Position numbers and translations under genes: made by a program
Shown: positions 1 through 11,100 of the stretch, piece by piece
Layout: each line of letters begins with the position of its first letter
Position numbering within the stretch: the first letter of the stretch is position 1
Notes under the pieces: generated by a model
What the model was told of the DNA's origin: nothing
Seen by the model: the letters and a program-made list of their open reading frames with translations, nothing else
Databases searched by the model: none
NCBI GenBank assembly: GCA_029945375.1
Contig: CM057059.1
Coordinates: 682,001-746,000 of the forward strand
Length of the DNA stretch: 64,000 bases
Reading direction: 5' to 3'
Source of the DNA: Agaricus subrufescens
Lineage: Eukaryota; Basidiomycota; Agaricomycetes; Agaricales; Agaricaceae

Positions 1-194
1 GAGATATGAAAGTGGAAGAAGAGGAAATGAAGGTGACGTACAACTTTCTTTGTTTCTTCTCTTTCCCTCCTTTTCTTTTCTCCATTTTTTTCGGTTTTTC
101 TGGGTTTTTTTTCGATCCGTGGAAGTGACAGTGGGGTGTTGTAGATAATCAAAAGAGTGTGGTGGTTCCTCAATGAGGAATGGGGAGGGGGGGA

Positions 195-768
195 TCAGTT
201 GTCTGGGATGGGATAGCAGATGGAACGACGACGTTTCATGATCGTTCCAACGCCGCAGAGGATCTTCCCGAAGCCTTCAAAGCAGGTACCAACCGCGAGG
301 AGGGATGCTTCAGCGAAGAAGATGATTGAGTTGTAGAAGATTTGAGTTCCTTCTGAGATGAGTTGCATCCCTGAATTGGTGATCGCGTCGCTTTCGTCGG
401 TGCTCAAGAACCTGCTGCGGATTGAATTGAGAATCGAAAAGGATCGAGAGCGAGCAGGGGAGAGAAGAGCAATTACATGAGATTTTGATGGGATCATTAT
501 GAGTCAAAAGTTGGATCACTTACCTGCGGGCCCAGAACGGTGTCTCCTCCAATCCCTCGACTATCCCCCTTTCCAGATCTATTTCGGAGTATGGAGGAGG
601 GAGGTCCTCCGTGTTTGGTGAGGTGCCATCACAAATAGTGATCTCACCGGATTTGGTATTTGCGCCTGTCGATCTTTCTGACATTTCATTACTAGTACTA
701 GTATGAGGCTGGTGTACCACTGGCCCGTTGGGGGGATCCATGTGGTTGATAATGGGATCGATAATCAT
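195..768 (-). CDS. Small protein with glycine-rich hydrophobic C-terminus (paralogue A1)
   Basis: Two exons, 768..524 and 414..195, joined in phase (GTAAGT donor, CCGCAG acceptor). The product is about 154 residues. The N-terminal half is polar and proline/serine/threonine-rich and contains PPPYS. The C-terminal 60 residues are hydrophobic with small residues (LLAVGTCFEGFGKILCGVGT) followed by a basic stretch KRRRS. No signal peptide is visible. The closest relative in the window is the protein at 13159-13540: both begin MIID, both have TPF just before the hydrophobic part, and both have an LLxxG/GxG pattern. I do not recognise a named family. The C-terminus could be a membrane hairpin or an amphipathic lipid-binding segment. 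The function is unknown. Confidence 0.72.
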
Positions 769-1315
769 TTATGTAGAGTTGAGAGGTGGATGTTTTTCCT
801 CCAAGCTTTCAGGTCTCAGGATAGATAGTGAATCGAATACGACTGCGGGGTGGGTGGGGGGGGTGCGAGGCCTATCAAGCTTGTGAGCTAAGGAAAGTGG
901 CTTTACCCGGAAACTGTTACTTATATCATTTGCTCAGGTGGGCTGATGTGCCTCGTGTATTGAGGACGTAACGTTCTTTGGTCTTCTATGTGTGACCATT
1001 CGAATTAATGCTGGAGACCTGTTGTGGGTAGGTTGTTTCTCACACACACTATTGGTTGGAGAGAGATTATTACTTGATATCCGCCTCCGCTAAGCCTGTT
1101 AGCACGGATTTCAGGGAGGGTGATTTTTTGAGGTTGATTTTTTTTTGTGTCATTGGTTTTCTCTCCGAAGAGTGATAGATTGTGTCGGGCTTCGTGCACA
1201 AACATCGATATGGGCGAGAGCGGCGATCCCACGCAATGTCATAGTTTAAATCAATATCATTCATTAATTAGTGCATCACGTATATATCTAACGTACAAAC
1301 CCACAGTCGGCATGC

Positions 1316-1455
1316 GAATTCCACAGCGCTTGGGCTACCTTCTGGAGCCGTCCGTCAGAACACGATCTTACAAAGAGACGAAATTTGTTAGAATTACGTT
1401 TAAACCTCTGGTTCATTCGCCCGATACTGCCCCGCTGTCCAGGTATCTGATTATG
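1316..1455. repeat. Diverged repeat C, copy 1 (partner about 3149-3285)
   Basis: The shared blocks include TCAGAACACGATC, ACAAAG..AC, AAATTTGT and CGCTG.CCAGGTA, in the same order and orientation in both copies. The copy lies upstream of the small gene at 195-768. Confidence 0.65.
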
Positions 1456-2693
1456 AGCATTGCGATATTGAGTCCGAGAGACGAAAATGCGATAACACTC
1501 CACAAGAGAGCATGGGTTGTTGCCGGCGTGCCGGGGAGGAAGATGGGATCTGTTAATTTTGAATGTTGAATCCTGACAGCATCAAATGTCTGATCTGCTA
1601 CTTACAGCCCCAGAAGCAGGATTTGAAGCATAATCATGAGGACGTGATATTGTGTGTCCCGGGCCGTCAGCCAGTTCTCACTAGTAGAACTCGTACTCGA
1701 AAGGTATCTCGTTTTCGAGGTCATAGCTTCTCGTGTACGAGTGCATCATCTATCGTTGACATTTACTCTATACCATTCGCTTCATAAATTCAAACACAGA
1801 GATACACCTCAAACGATGTTCGGTCCAACTTTGCTTACTCATTTGACGGGAAGTCGTCTAGAATGCGAAGCACACGTATTTAGCACCTTCAAAGTTTGAT
1901 CATCTCGGCTATCCCGAAGAATGTATTGTTGATCTGAAGAAAATGGCTCACAACGAGTCTAACTGAGCCCTCCCCCCTTTTTTTAATGTAATGTACCTTC
2001 TATTCTTCTATACAAATATCGAAGCTGCGGTTGCAAATGGTCCTGTATCAAGGTAGAGAATTTTATCCAGGATTTTCATAGAACGCGTCATGGGCGCTCC
2101 TACCATCTGCCGCTAGGCTTCTTCTTAGCCCAGTGGTCCCGCACGATAGCCTGACATTAGACCAGACTACCAAGACGCTATCACTGTAGCAAACCAAGGG
2201 CCGGAGAGGAACAATAGTACTGGTCTTCTAACATCATCGTTAGCCACATCGTTTGGGATAACTAGGCCGCGGGGTTAGAATTGATAGGTGATCATGATCG
2301 TTGGAGGACTGGTTCATCAATTACTTGATGAACTGTTCCGTGCACTGGCACTCAAGGGACTGATGTTGGACTCTTGTGTTGAAGTGGGTTTGAAACTGAG
2401 ACATTACTATGCGCTCGTAGGTAAATTCGTTTCCTTTTCTGGACTTTTCCGCTTTTTCTATTTTTATGTCAATGTTTCCGCTTTCCATTATATAGTTTGT
2501 ATAGCTAGTACTTATGGTAAGATGGTCTTGTCTTGGGTGCTCTAGTTATGGTAGTGATCAGCATCGGCACCACGGTCACTGAGCTTTATAGGTCGGTGCC
2601 CATCACCATAAATGGCTGTTCTATATTTAACTATTGACATGAGGCCTGATAAGGAGCAGCTCCGCCCACCGAGGGCGGGGACATCCTGATACC

Positions 2694-3119
2694 CTCGTGC
2701 TCCCTCTACAGCTTCAGGCTTACACCATTCAATTCTCTATAATATATGGCTAGGATTTTTGCATAATTTCAGGGGCAGAGCATGGATTGACTTCAAAGCA
2801 AAGTATCAAACAGACTCATCTCGAGCAAGCGAGTTGTGCAACTTGCCGTAATAATCTGGAGGGACCCTGATGGAAAGTTCATGAACAACACACAAACAAC
2901 ACATGACTACTGCGTGACCTTGACCTTTCGAAAAACTCGCCGCGGTGTCGGAATCTTGTAACCATTCTAGTCAGAAAGAACCTTCTACCATCCTGTTCCG
3001 GTCTCGTACCAGAACTCGGGTAGGACTTATGCTTTGTAACGTTGGAGCTGGACGACACAATCACGACATTGGACGGCAATCCATCCAAAACGACAACCGC
3101 ATTGAAAACTTTATGTCAG
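2694..3119. repeat. Direct repeat D, copy 1, flanking the STAND gene pair
   Basis: Long diverged repeat. Both copies contain GCTCCCTCTACAGCTTCA, then TTACACCATTCAAT, then GCATAATTTCAGGGGCAG, then CAACTTGCCGTAATAATCTG, then CATTCTAGTCAGAAAGAACC. They end near GCATTGAAAA.CTTATG. The identity is interrupted by small indels, so the duplication is not recent. Confidence 0.85.
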
Positions 3120-3148
3120 GGCGGGCAGTTATGAAGTCTGCATCCAAA

Positions 3149-3285
3149 TTCAGCAACGCTGGGGCAACTCGCTAGGCCATTCAATTTCAGAACACGATCA
3201 CACAAAGACAAAATTTGTCGGAGTTACACTTAGGCCTCGGGACTGCCTTCGGAGTCTGGACCGCTGGCCAGGTACAAAGGCTTGA
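3149..3285. repeat. Diverged repeat C, copy 2 (partner about 1316-1455)
   Basis: Same order and orientation of shared blocks as copy 1. It lies about 100 bases upstream of the first ATG of the first STAND gene, so duplicated flanking DNA appears to have been joined to that gene. Confidence 0.65.
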
Positions 3286-3380
3286 TTAGACTCGCTGGGC
3301 ACGTTGTAATCATGTGCCTGCATTTCCCATGTTGAGCAGCGCTGAGCGGATGCACTTGGCTTCTGCCCTCGACTATCGCG

Positions 3381-6317
3381 ATGTCCGAGTCTGCATCTAA
3401 TCGCCACACCCATCGATTTCTACGTCTTCATTGCCCAACCCCTCGTTCGCTCAAGGCACCTCTGGCAAACCCTTGCTGTGATACAGATGCATCCCATTCC
3501 CCATATCTTAGCCCATCTCCCGCGTTATCCTCTCGTCCTCCCTCTACTTCCAGTATTGCTAAGCTGGCCATGCATGATGCTGCCACTGGCAATTCTCATC
3601 CACCAGCTCCAAATGACCTAATTCATCCTCAAAGGTCTACAGGCCGCCTTTGTGTTGATGGGGCACCAGGAGACGCTAGTCGCCAACCTACCCAAATTTC
3701 ACAGCCAATTATACCAGTCGACGTTGTCGATGCGAGCTCTACGCCCAAAGTAAACCTCCAGGATCTAGTTGCCAGTGCTCAACAACCCATCCCTCTTCTA
3801 CATCTTCCCGCTTCTGGGGACTCGACCCATTCCTTGCATCCGTCGGGTTCGCTCGCAACGTCGTTGCAACAATCTTCAGTTTTAGCTCGACAAAGTGTGA
3901 GTCTGGTTCGTAGAATCCGCTTGTCATTGACGTTGAAACGTTCAACGTAGCCTTCAGGCAATGATCTCCCGCCACCACAAAACCAGAATAGAAGCGTGTC
4001 CTATCCGGCATATAATATTCCCGCAATAGGGGACTTCAATGATGGTAAGAAGCATACACTTTGCACGATAGGCCTCACAATCAACGCCCTATTAGATGCG
4101 AACAACTTCAACAACTCTGACAACTGTAAGCTACATGCCTGCTTTTTTTTCGCTACTGATCGCCACTCTGGTAGTCATGGAAGCCCTTCTGAGGGAAACG
4201 ATACCTGGAGCAGCGTATGATTCCTCTGCTCGCGATCCACCCCCACGATGTCACGCCGGAACACGATTGACCCTCTTCGAACGATGCTTGTATTTTATCA
4301 CCACTTGTCGCGGGGAGAAGAAGATATTCTGGGTAGTTGGGGCGGCAGGAGTGGGGAAATCTGCCATCATGCAGAATGTCGCAGAGTCCCCGCTCGAAGT
4401 AGCCGCCAACGCATCAGTCTTCTTCTCAATCAACGGACGCAGCGACGCAACAAAGGCCATCATGACCATTTCTTATCAGCTTGCTGCCCAACTCACGGTG
4501 TATCGCAAGGTCCTCGAGGACCAGGTCACTAATAACCCTCGACTCCTTCAATCATCGATGGCTATCCAATTCGAAAAGTTCATTGTTCAGCCCTTCATCC
4601 ACAATCATGACCTAAGCAGTGCCGGTCGCGTTCTGATCATAATTGATGGCCTTGACGAGTGCGACAGCTCACGCGTCCAGGTTGAGCTCCTCCGCCTTAT
4701 CTCTAATCTCTGCATCTCACATCCTTCCTCACCTATTGTTTGGCTGATCGCCAGCCGGCCTGATCCGCATATCACTTCCTTCTTTTCCAAACCTGAGGTC
4801 GTAACAACATATAAGAAGGAGGAAATTCTTGTAGACTCTGACGAGGCTCGTGCAGACGTTGAACGGTTTCTTCGCCAAGAGTTGGGGACGATCAAGGATG
4901 CGTTTGATTTTCTCGATCCACAATGGCCTACCGAACAGGTCTTGTGGAAACTAGCCGCTGCTGTGGGTGGGCTATTTGCGTGTGCGCAGACTGTCATCAA
5001 ATACATCGGCAACTCGAGCGTTGGGGACCCAGCATCACAGCTCTCCGAGGTCCTGGATGCCATTGATCATCATGCGCTGACCGATGTGCCTCGAGAAGAG
5101 CGTCCGATGGCTCTATTAGATACATTGTACGCTCAAATCCTATCCAAAGTTCCCCCAAAAATCATGATAAACGCCCGGAAACTCCTATTGTTACTAGGCT
5201 CTGATTGGGATCAGAATATGGCCTCCCAACCTAACTTCATTGTCATGTGTAATTGGTTAGGTATGACTCCTGACGATGCTTATGCTGCCGTCAAACGCCT
5301 CCAGTCTGTTTTGTATCTCCCCAATCGTCATAAAGCACATCAAGAAGCGCTTCGATGCTTTCATAAATCATTCATCGACTACATACTCCGATCTGCGTTA
5401 TTTCCCAATACTGGACTTGCAGCGCAACAAATTAAATCCCAACTTGCATTCAGGGTATTAGAGGAGGCTCCTAGTGGCATCGCCTTTGATGAGACCTACC
5501 CTTCTCGTTATGGCCTGCTGAAAGGTGGTATAGGCGACAAGATCCGGGTGGTCTGGCGGGCTAATAAAAGAATTGGCTGGGACGACAGTGAAACGCGATT
5601 GAATATGTATACGCTGGCAATTGGAGAGATTGTAGCTGGAATACGAAGCGGAGATCCGGAGCTCCAGAGCGAGTTCTGCGTTAAGATCTTGACCACTCGG
5701 TTTCAGGCATATAGTATCAGATTTCCCCACGATGAGTTGCGTCATTTAGTGTTTGTGAGTGCTTCATAATCTATTCCTTCCAACTTTCTATAGCTGAGAT
5801 CATACATAAGGGTAAATCTCGGCGGGATGAATTCATGAAGTGTGGCATACTTAAAGAGATACCTGTCACGGCAGTTGATAGTAAGAGAATTATAGGACGC
5901 CGTGTTAAAATGCAGTTCTATAGTCCTGTTACAGCAACAACCTCGGCTAATCCATGGAATTCATCTTGCCAGGTGAGTAAAATGTTCACATTTAAAAACA
6001 CACGTTGAATTTGTGCTGTTTAGCATGAACGCGGAGGCCAACGTGACCAACAAAAGGAACAAAATTGGACTACTAGCTTTCTTCCCAAAAAATGTGCATA
6101 CTGCTTTAAAAGGCTTAGGCACCAGTTAGAAAGTTTCATTATCCGGTCACCTCCGAATCACGCTGTTCCAATTATGTTCACTTCAACAGGAGAATGCTGT
6201 GTTGAACTTCATTTTGTTGAACCGGAGGACGATGTATCGGAGTGGACTTATTGGTTATGGCTCTTTGAATTAGATTACGAGGAAAATATCACAAAAAATG
6301 TATCTATTAATACATAA
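3381..6317 (+). CDS. NACHT-type STAND NTPase (fungal NLR-like), copy 1
   Basis: Six exons fit in phase: 3381-3896, 3951-4044, 4096-4125, 4175-5754, 5811-5972 and 6024-6317 (about 850 aa). The N-terminal 170 residues are proline/serine-rich with no recognisable effector domain. The agaric-type entry motif DPPPRCHAGTR precedes a P-loop GAAGVGKSAIMQ, a Walker B-like LIIIDGLDEC and a WLIASRPDPH sensor-like motif, as in NACHT NTPases. A helical region follows. I see no WD40, ankyrin or TPR repeats. The last roughly 150 residues form a module shared with copy 2, with KCAYCFKRL and, further on, PEDDVSEWTYWLWL. STAND proteins usually act as ligand-triggered switches in self/non-self recognition or cell death; that role is inferred from the family. 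The start codon is uncertain; in-frame ATGs lie further in. Confidence 0.85.
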
Positions 6318-6478
6318 CCACCAATTCCACGCTGACCAGCCCTTCCCAGTTTTGCGACAAATAACATCAATTTGTGAACCTAAGCTTAACGCTCGGCAAC
6401 CTGTTGATCTTTCACAGCCCCCCGATTTCGCAGCCAATCCATCCCCTACTACTCCAGCATTCCTCGTGTTCGTTTACT

Positions 6479-8984
6479 ATGCCGTCACAACATTCTTCGG
6501 TGTCGGAACAACAAAGCGTGAGCTGCTGCTTAGAATTCACTTGTGAAAGATAAGGTTGAAGTATTTGAAGCAGCCTTCAGGAACGGATCCGCCGCCACTG
6601 CTGCACCAGAACATAGAGATACTTAAGAACGCGCACGATTTTACTATGGAGGGGCCAAGCTTTATTGACAACAATACAGGCAACAGTAAGAAACTTACGC
6701 TTATAGTGATTGCTTTCCCGATGTTGAGGTACATCTCTGCTAGTCACGTTGATAAACAACTTCAACCGTCCAAGCAATCGTGATTGTGAGCAACATGCCT
6801 GTTTTATTACCACTACTGATCATCACCTTATAGTCATGGAGAAACTCCTGAAGGAAACAATCCCTGGAGCAGCGTTTGATTCCTCAAGTCGTTATCCACC
6901 CCCGCGGTGTCATCCTGGAACTCGTCTAGCCATCTTGGAACGATGCCTAAATTTTGTTGCGCACTGCAATGGAGAGAGGAAGATGCGATGGGTGGTTGGC
7001 GCAGCTGGAGTTGGAAAGTCTGCCATCATGCAGGAGGTCGCTGAGTCTCCCCAGCTCTTGGCAGCCTCTAAGGCATCGGTCTTCTTTTCGATAAACGGAC
7101 GCGATGAAGGAACCAAAACCATTATGACTCTTTCCTACCAATTTGCTGCCAAATCCGAGGTATATCGTCGGCTCATCGAGGACGAGATCATGTGTAATCC
7201 GTCCCTCCTTCAGTCGTCAATGCCTGTTCAATTTGAAAAATTCATTATCAACCCCTTCATCTATCATCCCGATCTAAACTTCGTTGGTTGGGTGTTGGTC
7301 ATCATAGATGGCCTTGATGAATGCAGTGACAAGCGTACCCAGGTCGAACTTCTGCGCCTTATCTCTGGATTTTCCGCCTCGTATCCTACCTCACCCCTCT
7401 TATGGCTTATTGCCAGCCGACCTGAACCACACATTACTTCCTTCTTTCTGAGGCCTGAGGTGGTTCCAATATATGAGAAAGAAGATATCGCCGTAGATTC
7501 TAACCAGGCCCGTTCAGACGTTGAAAAACATCTGCGCTACCAGCTGACGGAGATTGGGAAGGCTTCTGATTCAGTCCAACCGCATTGGCCTGATGAACAG
7601 GATTTGTGGAAACTAGCCAGTGCTGCGGGCGGGCTATTTGCGTATGCGCAGACTGTCATCAGATACATTGGCAACTCGGACGTTGGAGACCCAACGACCC
7701 AGCTCTCCGAGGTCCTGGACGCCATCGATAATCATCTGCTGACTGGTGGGTCTCGAGAAGAACATCCGATGGCTCAACTTGATGCATTGTATACCCAAAT
7801 TCTATCTAAAGTTCCGCCCAAAATCAAAATCAATGTTCGAAAACTTCTATTGGCACTAGCATCAAATTGGGATTGGGCCTTGGTGGGTCCCGAGGCGCAC
7901 AGAGGCTTCATTACCCTCGGCAATTGGTTGGGTCTGACAGCGAATGAAGCCTATTCTGCAGTCAACTACCTCTGTTCCGTTTTGCAGTTCCCTCGACGTA
8001 GTGGAGTACAGACTGAAGCGCTTGAACCTTTCCACAAGTCCTTCATTGACTACGTACTCAGGTCCGGAATTTACGACGATGTCGAACTTGAAGCACAAAA
8101 AATCAAGACCCAGTGTGCATTCAGGGTGCTAAAAGAAGCTCCGAGTGGCATCGATTTCGGTGACACACGTGACACATTTCGTTATGGCATTTTGGCTGAT
8201 AGATGCTATACTGGTGATAAGATCCCGATTACTTGGTTGGCTGAAGCGGGGATCGACTGGGATGTCGATGCTACGCGGCTGAGTATGTATAAGCTGGCAA
8301 TTGGGGAGGTTGCTGCTGGGATCAAGCGCGGAGGTCCAGAATTCCAGAACAACTTCTGCATTAGTCTCATGATCACTCGATTCCAGGAGTATGCCCCTGA
8401 CTTTCCCACTGACGAGTTACGCGACTTGGTCTTTGTGAGTGCCCCGCGACTTATTAGTTCCATATTTCTGTGGCTGAGAGATCATATATCAGGACAAATC
8501 TCGAAGCTACGAATTCATGATGCACGGCATACTCAAGCAGATACCTATTCAAACAATCGACATCTCCCGAGTTGACAACCTTTTTAATGTTAAGCTAAGT
8601 TTCCATCGTCCCGTTACCGAGACAACACCACATGATCCATGGAATTCATCGTGCCGAGTGAGTGAAATATCCACGTTTACAAGCACTCGTTAAAATTGTG
8701 CTGTGTAGCATGAACGTACAGGCCAGCATGAACAAAGAAAGGAACAAAACTGGACAACAGCCTTCTATCCGCCAAGATGTACCTTCTGTTTTAAAAGGCT
8801 CAAGCGCCAATTGGAAAGTTGGATTACCCGGTCTCCCGCTGTCTCAATCATGTTCACTTCAACGGACAAGTGCTGTGTTGAACTTCGTTTTGTTGATCCA
8901 GAGGATGATGCATCAGAGTGGGCTTATTGGTTGTGGCTTGATCTTTCATTGGGTGAGCGTCTGGAGCTTGGGAGTACTATATAA
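6479..8984 (+). CDS. NACHT-type STAND NTPase (fungal NLR-like), copy 2
   Basis: Six exons fit in phase: 6479-6517, 6574-6685, 6744-6785, 6834-8434, 8493-8657 and 8709-8984 (about 744 aa). It is a tandem paralogue of the preceding gene, 161 bases downstream, with the same intron positions and phases. Motifs are DFTMEGPSFIDNNTG, YPPPRCHPGTR, P-loop GAAGVGKSAIMQ, Walker B-like LVIIDGLDEC and WLIASRPEPH. The C-terminal module has RCTFCFKRL and PEDDASEWAYWLWL. Exon 1 is reduced to 13 codons. DNA just upstream still resembles exon 1 of copy 1 (the ARQPVDLSQP region) but in another frame, so the N-terminus was shortened by an indel, or the true start differs. It probably works as a nucleotide-dependent switch like copy 1. 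Confidence 0.85.
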
Positions 8985-9520
8985 TATACTACATATCGCA
9001 GAGTCGTTCTCACTATTCAGAATATTGGGTTCTATGAATATTAATCTCATGAAGCAGGGTCTCCTTCAGCGTCTACCAGCTTAACAATAGATAAGGGGAA
9101 CCTGTGGCAGTGAGGGGCGTTCCACTCGTGGAATACCTGGGATAGCAAAAGAGGTGGTTTGACTCGTACTGTGGTTGAGCGCTGAGCTTCGAATTAACAG
9201 TATTTTACCACTAATCAGTTCACAATATCGATTTATATTACGACTCTTGTGAACTGGCACGAAGAGTCAAAACTGTGATAATGAATATGTGAAAAAATCC
9301 GAAATTGACGGCCTATAACGCCACTCTGTTCTGCATGTTGAAGGCGTCAAAGCCCCTATAAATCCTAGCGTAGGCTCGAAAACAATCCGACGACTCTAAG
9401 CGACTCAATATGTGGTTGATTTGAAGGGAAAGGCTAACAACAAGTCTCACCGCTGTCTCATTTCGTTTGAATGTAATCTATCTTCCGCTTTTCGACATAG
9501 AAATTGTAGAATCTTGACTC

Positions 9521-9934
9521 TCATGCTCCCTCTACAGCTTCAAGCTTACACCATTCAATCCTCTCTAATAAACGGGCTGACCCTTTGCATAATTTCAGGG
9601 GCAGGGCATGGATTGACTTCGAGGCAAGATATCAAACAGACTCACCTCGAGTAGGCGAGGTGTACAACTTGCCGTAATAATCTGGAGTAATCCTGATGGA
9701 AACTTCATGAACGATGCACACACAACACATGACTACTTTCAACAAATTGGCCGTGGTGTCGGAATCTCGTAACCATTCTAGTCAGAAAGAACCTTCTACC
9801 AGCTTCTTCCGGTCCTGTATTAAGATTCAGGCTGAACCTATGCTATGGAAAGTTGAAGCCGGACTACGGCTATCAACAGCAACTTACCGCATGTTGTCCC
9901 CAAACGACCACCGCATTGAAAACCTTATGCCGGA
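9521..9934. repeat. Direct repeat D, copy 2, flanking the STAND gene pair
   Basis: Partner of 2694-3119 in direct orientation. It lies directly upstream of the small-protein gene at 10025, so the repeat unit is probably an upstream region of that gene family. The two copies bracket both STAND genes. Confidence 0.85.
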
Positions 9935-9961
9935 TATCACATCATCGTTCACAAGCCAGGG

Positions 9962-9968
9962 TATAAAA
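9962..9968 (+). promoter_or_regulatory. TATA-like box of the small gene at 10025
   Basis: TATAAAA lies 57 bases before the chosen ATG. It supports that start and an expressed gene. Confidence 0.55.
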
Positions 9969-10024
9969 TAAACTTCAAAGCTGGAGTAAGTGCCTTCTGA
10001 TCGTTCACGTTCAGTGCTTCAGCT

Positions 10025-10603
10025 ATGACACGGATAATCGAAACACCTCCCCCCTCCAAACCTCCCTCCACTTCCTCCTCTTCAGAAACAAGACGCGCAC
10101 CAGTTACTGCAGTTCCTCCGCCATCCAATTGTAAAACTCCTCCAATCCCATCCGATTCCCACACAAATTCAAAACAGGAAAGCGACTGGAAAGCAGCGTT
10201 AGAAAGCCTCGAGCGTCGGATAATCGCATACCAAAACCTTGCGAAGGAAGGTAAAGCAACTGAGGAGGACGCAGGGGGGGTGTCCGATGCCTTCAGGAAC
10301 GTGGCCGATAGTCACACCGATCCCAAAGTAAAAGCGCACTTTGAGCAAAAGGCGAAAGATTTTGAAGGAGCTAGTCCGTCAGAGCGCGAGGAAATCTTGA
10401 AGGGTATTCTTAAAGGTTTCCTCGTTCTTTTGGCAACGCCATTCCTGGCCGTTGGAGCGGCGTTGCTGACGGCGGGAATGATCCTTCGCGGAGTTGGCCT
10501 CGGCCTTAAAGTCGCGGGTCAGTTTGCACTGAAGAACCTCAATTTCTGGGGTAGTTCTGGAAGTTCGTCTGCGTCCGGGGACGGTACATCAAAACATGAT
10601 TGA
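10025..10603 (+). CDS. Small protein with glycine-rich hydrophobic C-terminus (paralogue B1)
   Basis: Single exon, 192 aa. Residues 1-55 are proline/serine-rich and probably disordered. Residues 58-130 are charged and helical: they start SDWKAALESLERRI, then HTDPKVKAHFEQKAKDF, then ASPSEREEIL. Residues about 135-175 are hydrophobic and rich in G and A (LLATPFLAVGAALLTAGMIL, then GVGLGLKVAG). The middle block recurs at 11426-11953 and 15762-16346 (DHKVKAEWKKKAKRF and DPKVKAQWRKTAKKF), so these three form a clear subfamily. There is no signal peptide. The G/A-rich tail could insert in a membrane. Family and function are not recognised. It sits about 1 kb downstream of the second STAND gene in the same orientation. 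Confidence 0.85.
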   Translation: MTRIIETPPPSKPPSTSSSSETRRAPVTAVPPPSNCKTPPIPSDSHTNSKQESDWKAALESLERRIIAYQNLAKEGKATEEDAGGVSDAFRNVADSHTDPKVKAHFEQKAKDFEGASPSEREEILKGILKGFLVLLATPFLAVGAALLTAGMILRGVGLGLKVAGQFALKNLNFWGSSGSSSASGDGTSKHD

Positions 10604-11029
10604 GAGATGCAGTGAGTAATGAACTTTCAAATACCAGAATTGCGTCGTATTCATTTTCGTCAGTCCCCGTACATTTTGTAGTAGTAAGTTGTTTCGTCAG
10701 CCAGCAGATGCAGTCTCTGGACTGAAAGGGTGACCCATCATCTCAGGCGTTGTATATACCAAACATTGAACACCGGATGAAAAGCCGACGCATCAAACGG
10801 CACGTCATGAGGCGCATGGTCCTAGGGCTCAGAAGATGCAGGTGAACGATTCTCAGTTGTCCAGTTGTGAGAAACGTTCAGGAACCGTTATTTTTGCCCG
10901 CTGGGTGAAGCGTTATCGGACTCAAGTGCACCCCCGAGGGTACTAGGAAAAGCATGCTAATTCGACAGCTCGGTAAGTCATGGTACGCTGATGATCGTAT
11001 CAACCATTCTTAGCTTATTTTAAAATGCA

Positions 11030-11100
11030 GCAAGCGACTGGAAAGGGACCGTGCTGGAGGGATTGTGAGCCATCCATGAGCGACAAATCACTGTGCGTTG
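11030..11100 (+). pseudogene. Relic of a small-protein paralogue (helical block)
   Basis: Translation reads SDWKGTVLEGL, a stop, then AIHERQIT. This lines up with SDWKAALESLERRI of the gene at 10025. The in-frame TGA and lack of a continuing frame mark it as a fragment. It lies between two intact copies of the family. Confidence 0.55.

Larger units (their letters stand above)
769..3380. other. Long non-coding stretch with duplicated upstream sequence blocks
   Basis: I see no convincing gene here. The open frames lack splice support and resemble nothing. The stretch holds two repeat blocks. About 1316-1455 is a degenerate direct copy of about 3149-3285. About 2694-3119 is a degenerate direct copy of about 9521-9934. 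It includes the promoter region of the minus-strand gene that starts at 768 and the upstream region of the STAND gene starting at 3381. Confidence 0.6.
8985..10024. other. Intergenic stretch after the STAND genes
   Basis: Apart from repeat D copy 2 (9521-9934) and the TATA-like box near 9962, I see no gene. Short open frames here have no splice or motif support. Confidence 0.55.

Noticed and set aside
1147..1569. Open frame of 140 codons on the plus strand
   Set aside because: Composition is non-coding-like, no splice or motif support, and it overlaps a repeat block shared with another non-coding region.
2288..2545. Open frame of 85 codons
   Set aside because: No relatives in the window and no promoter or splice signals.
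8662..9084. Separate 140-codon gene after STAND copy 2
   Set aside because: It is an out-of-frame shadow of the last STAND exon; the paralogue comparison fixes the other frame.
2694..9934. Direct repeats read as LTRs of a retroelement
   Set aside because: No reverse transcriptase, integrase or gag-like sequence lies between them, and the repeats lack obvious TG..CA ends.
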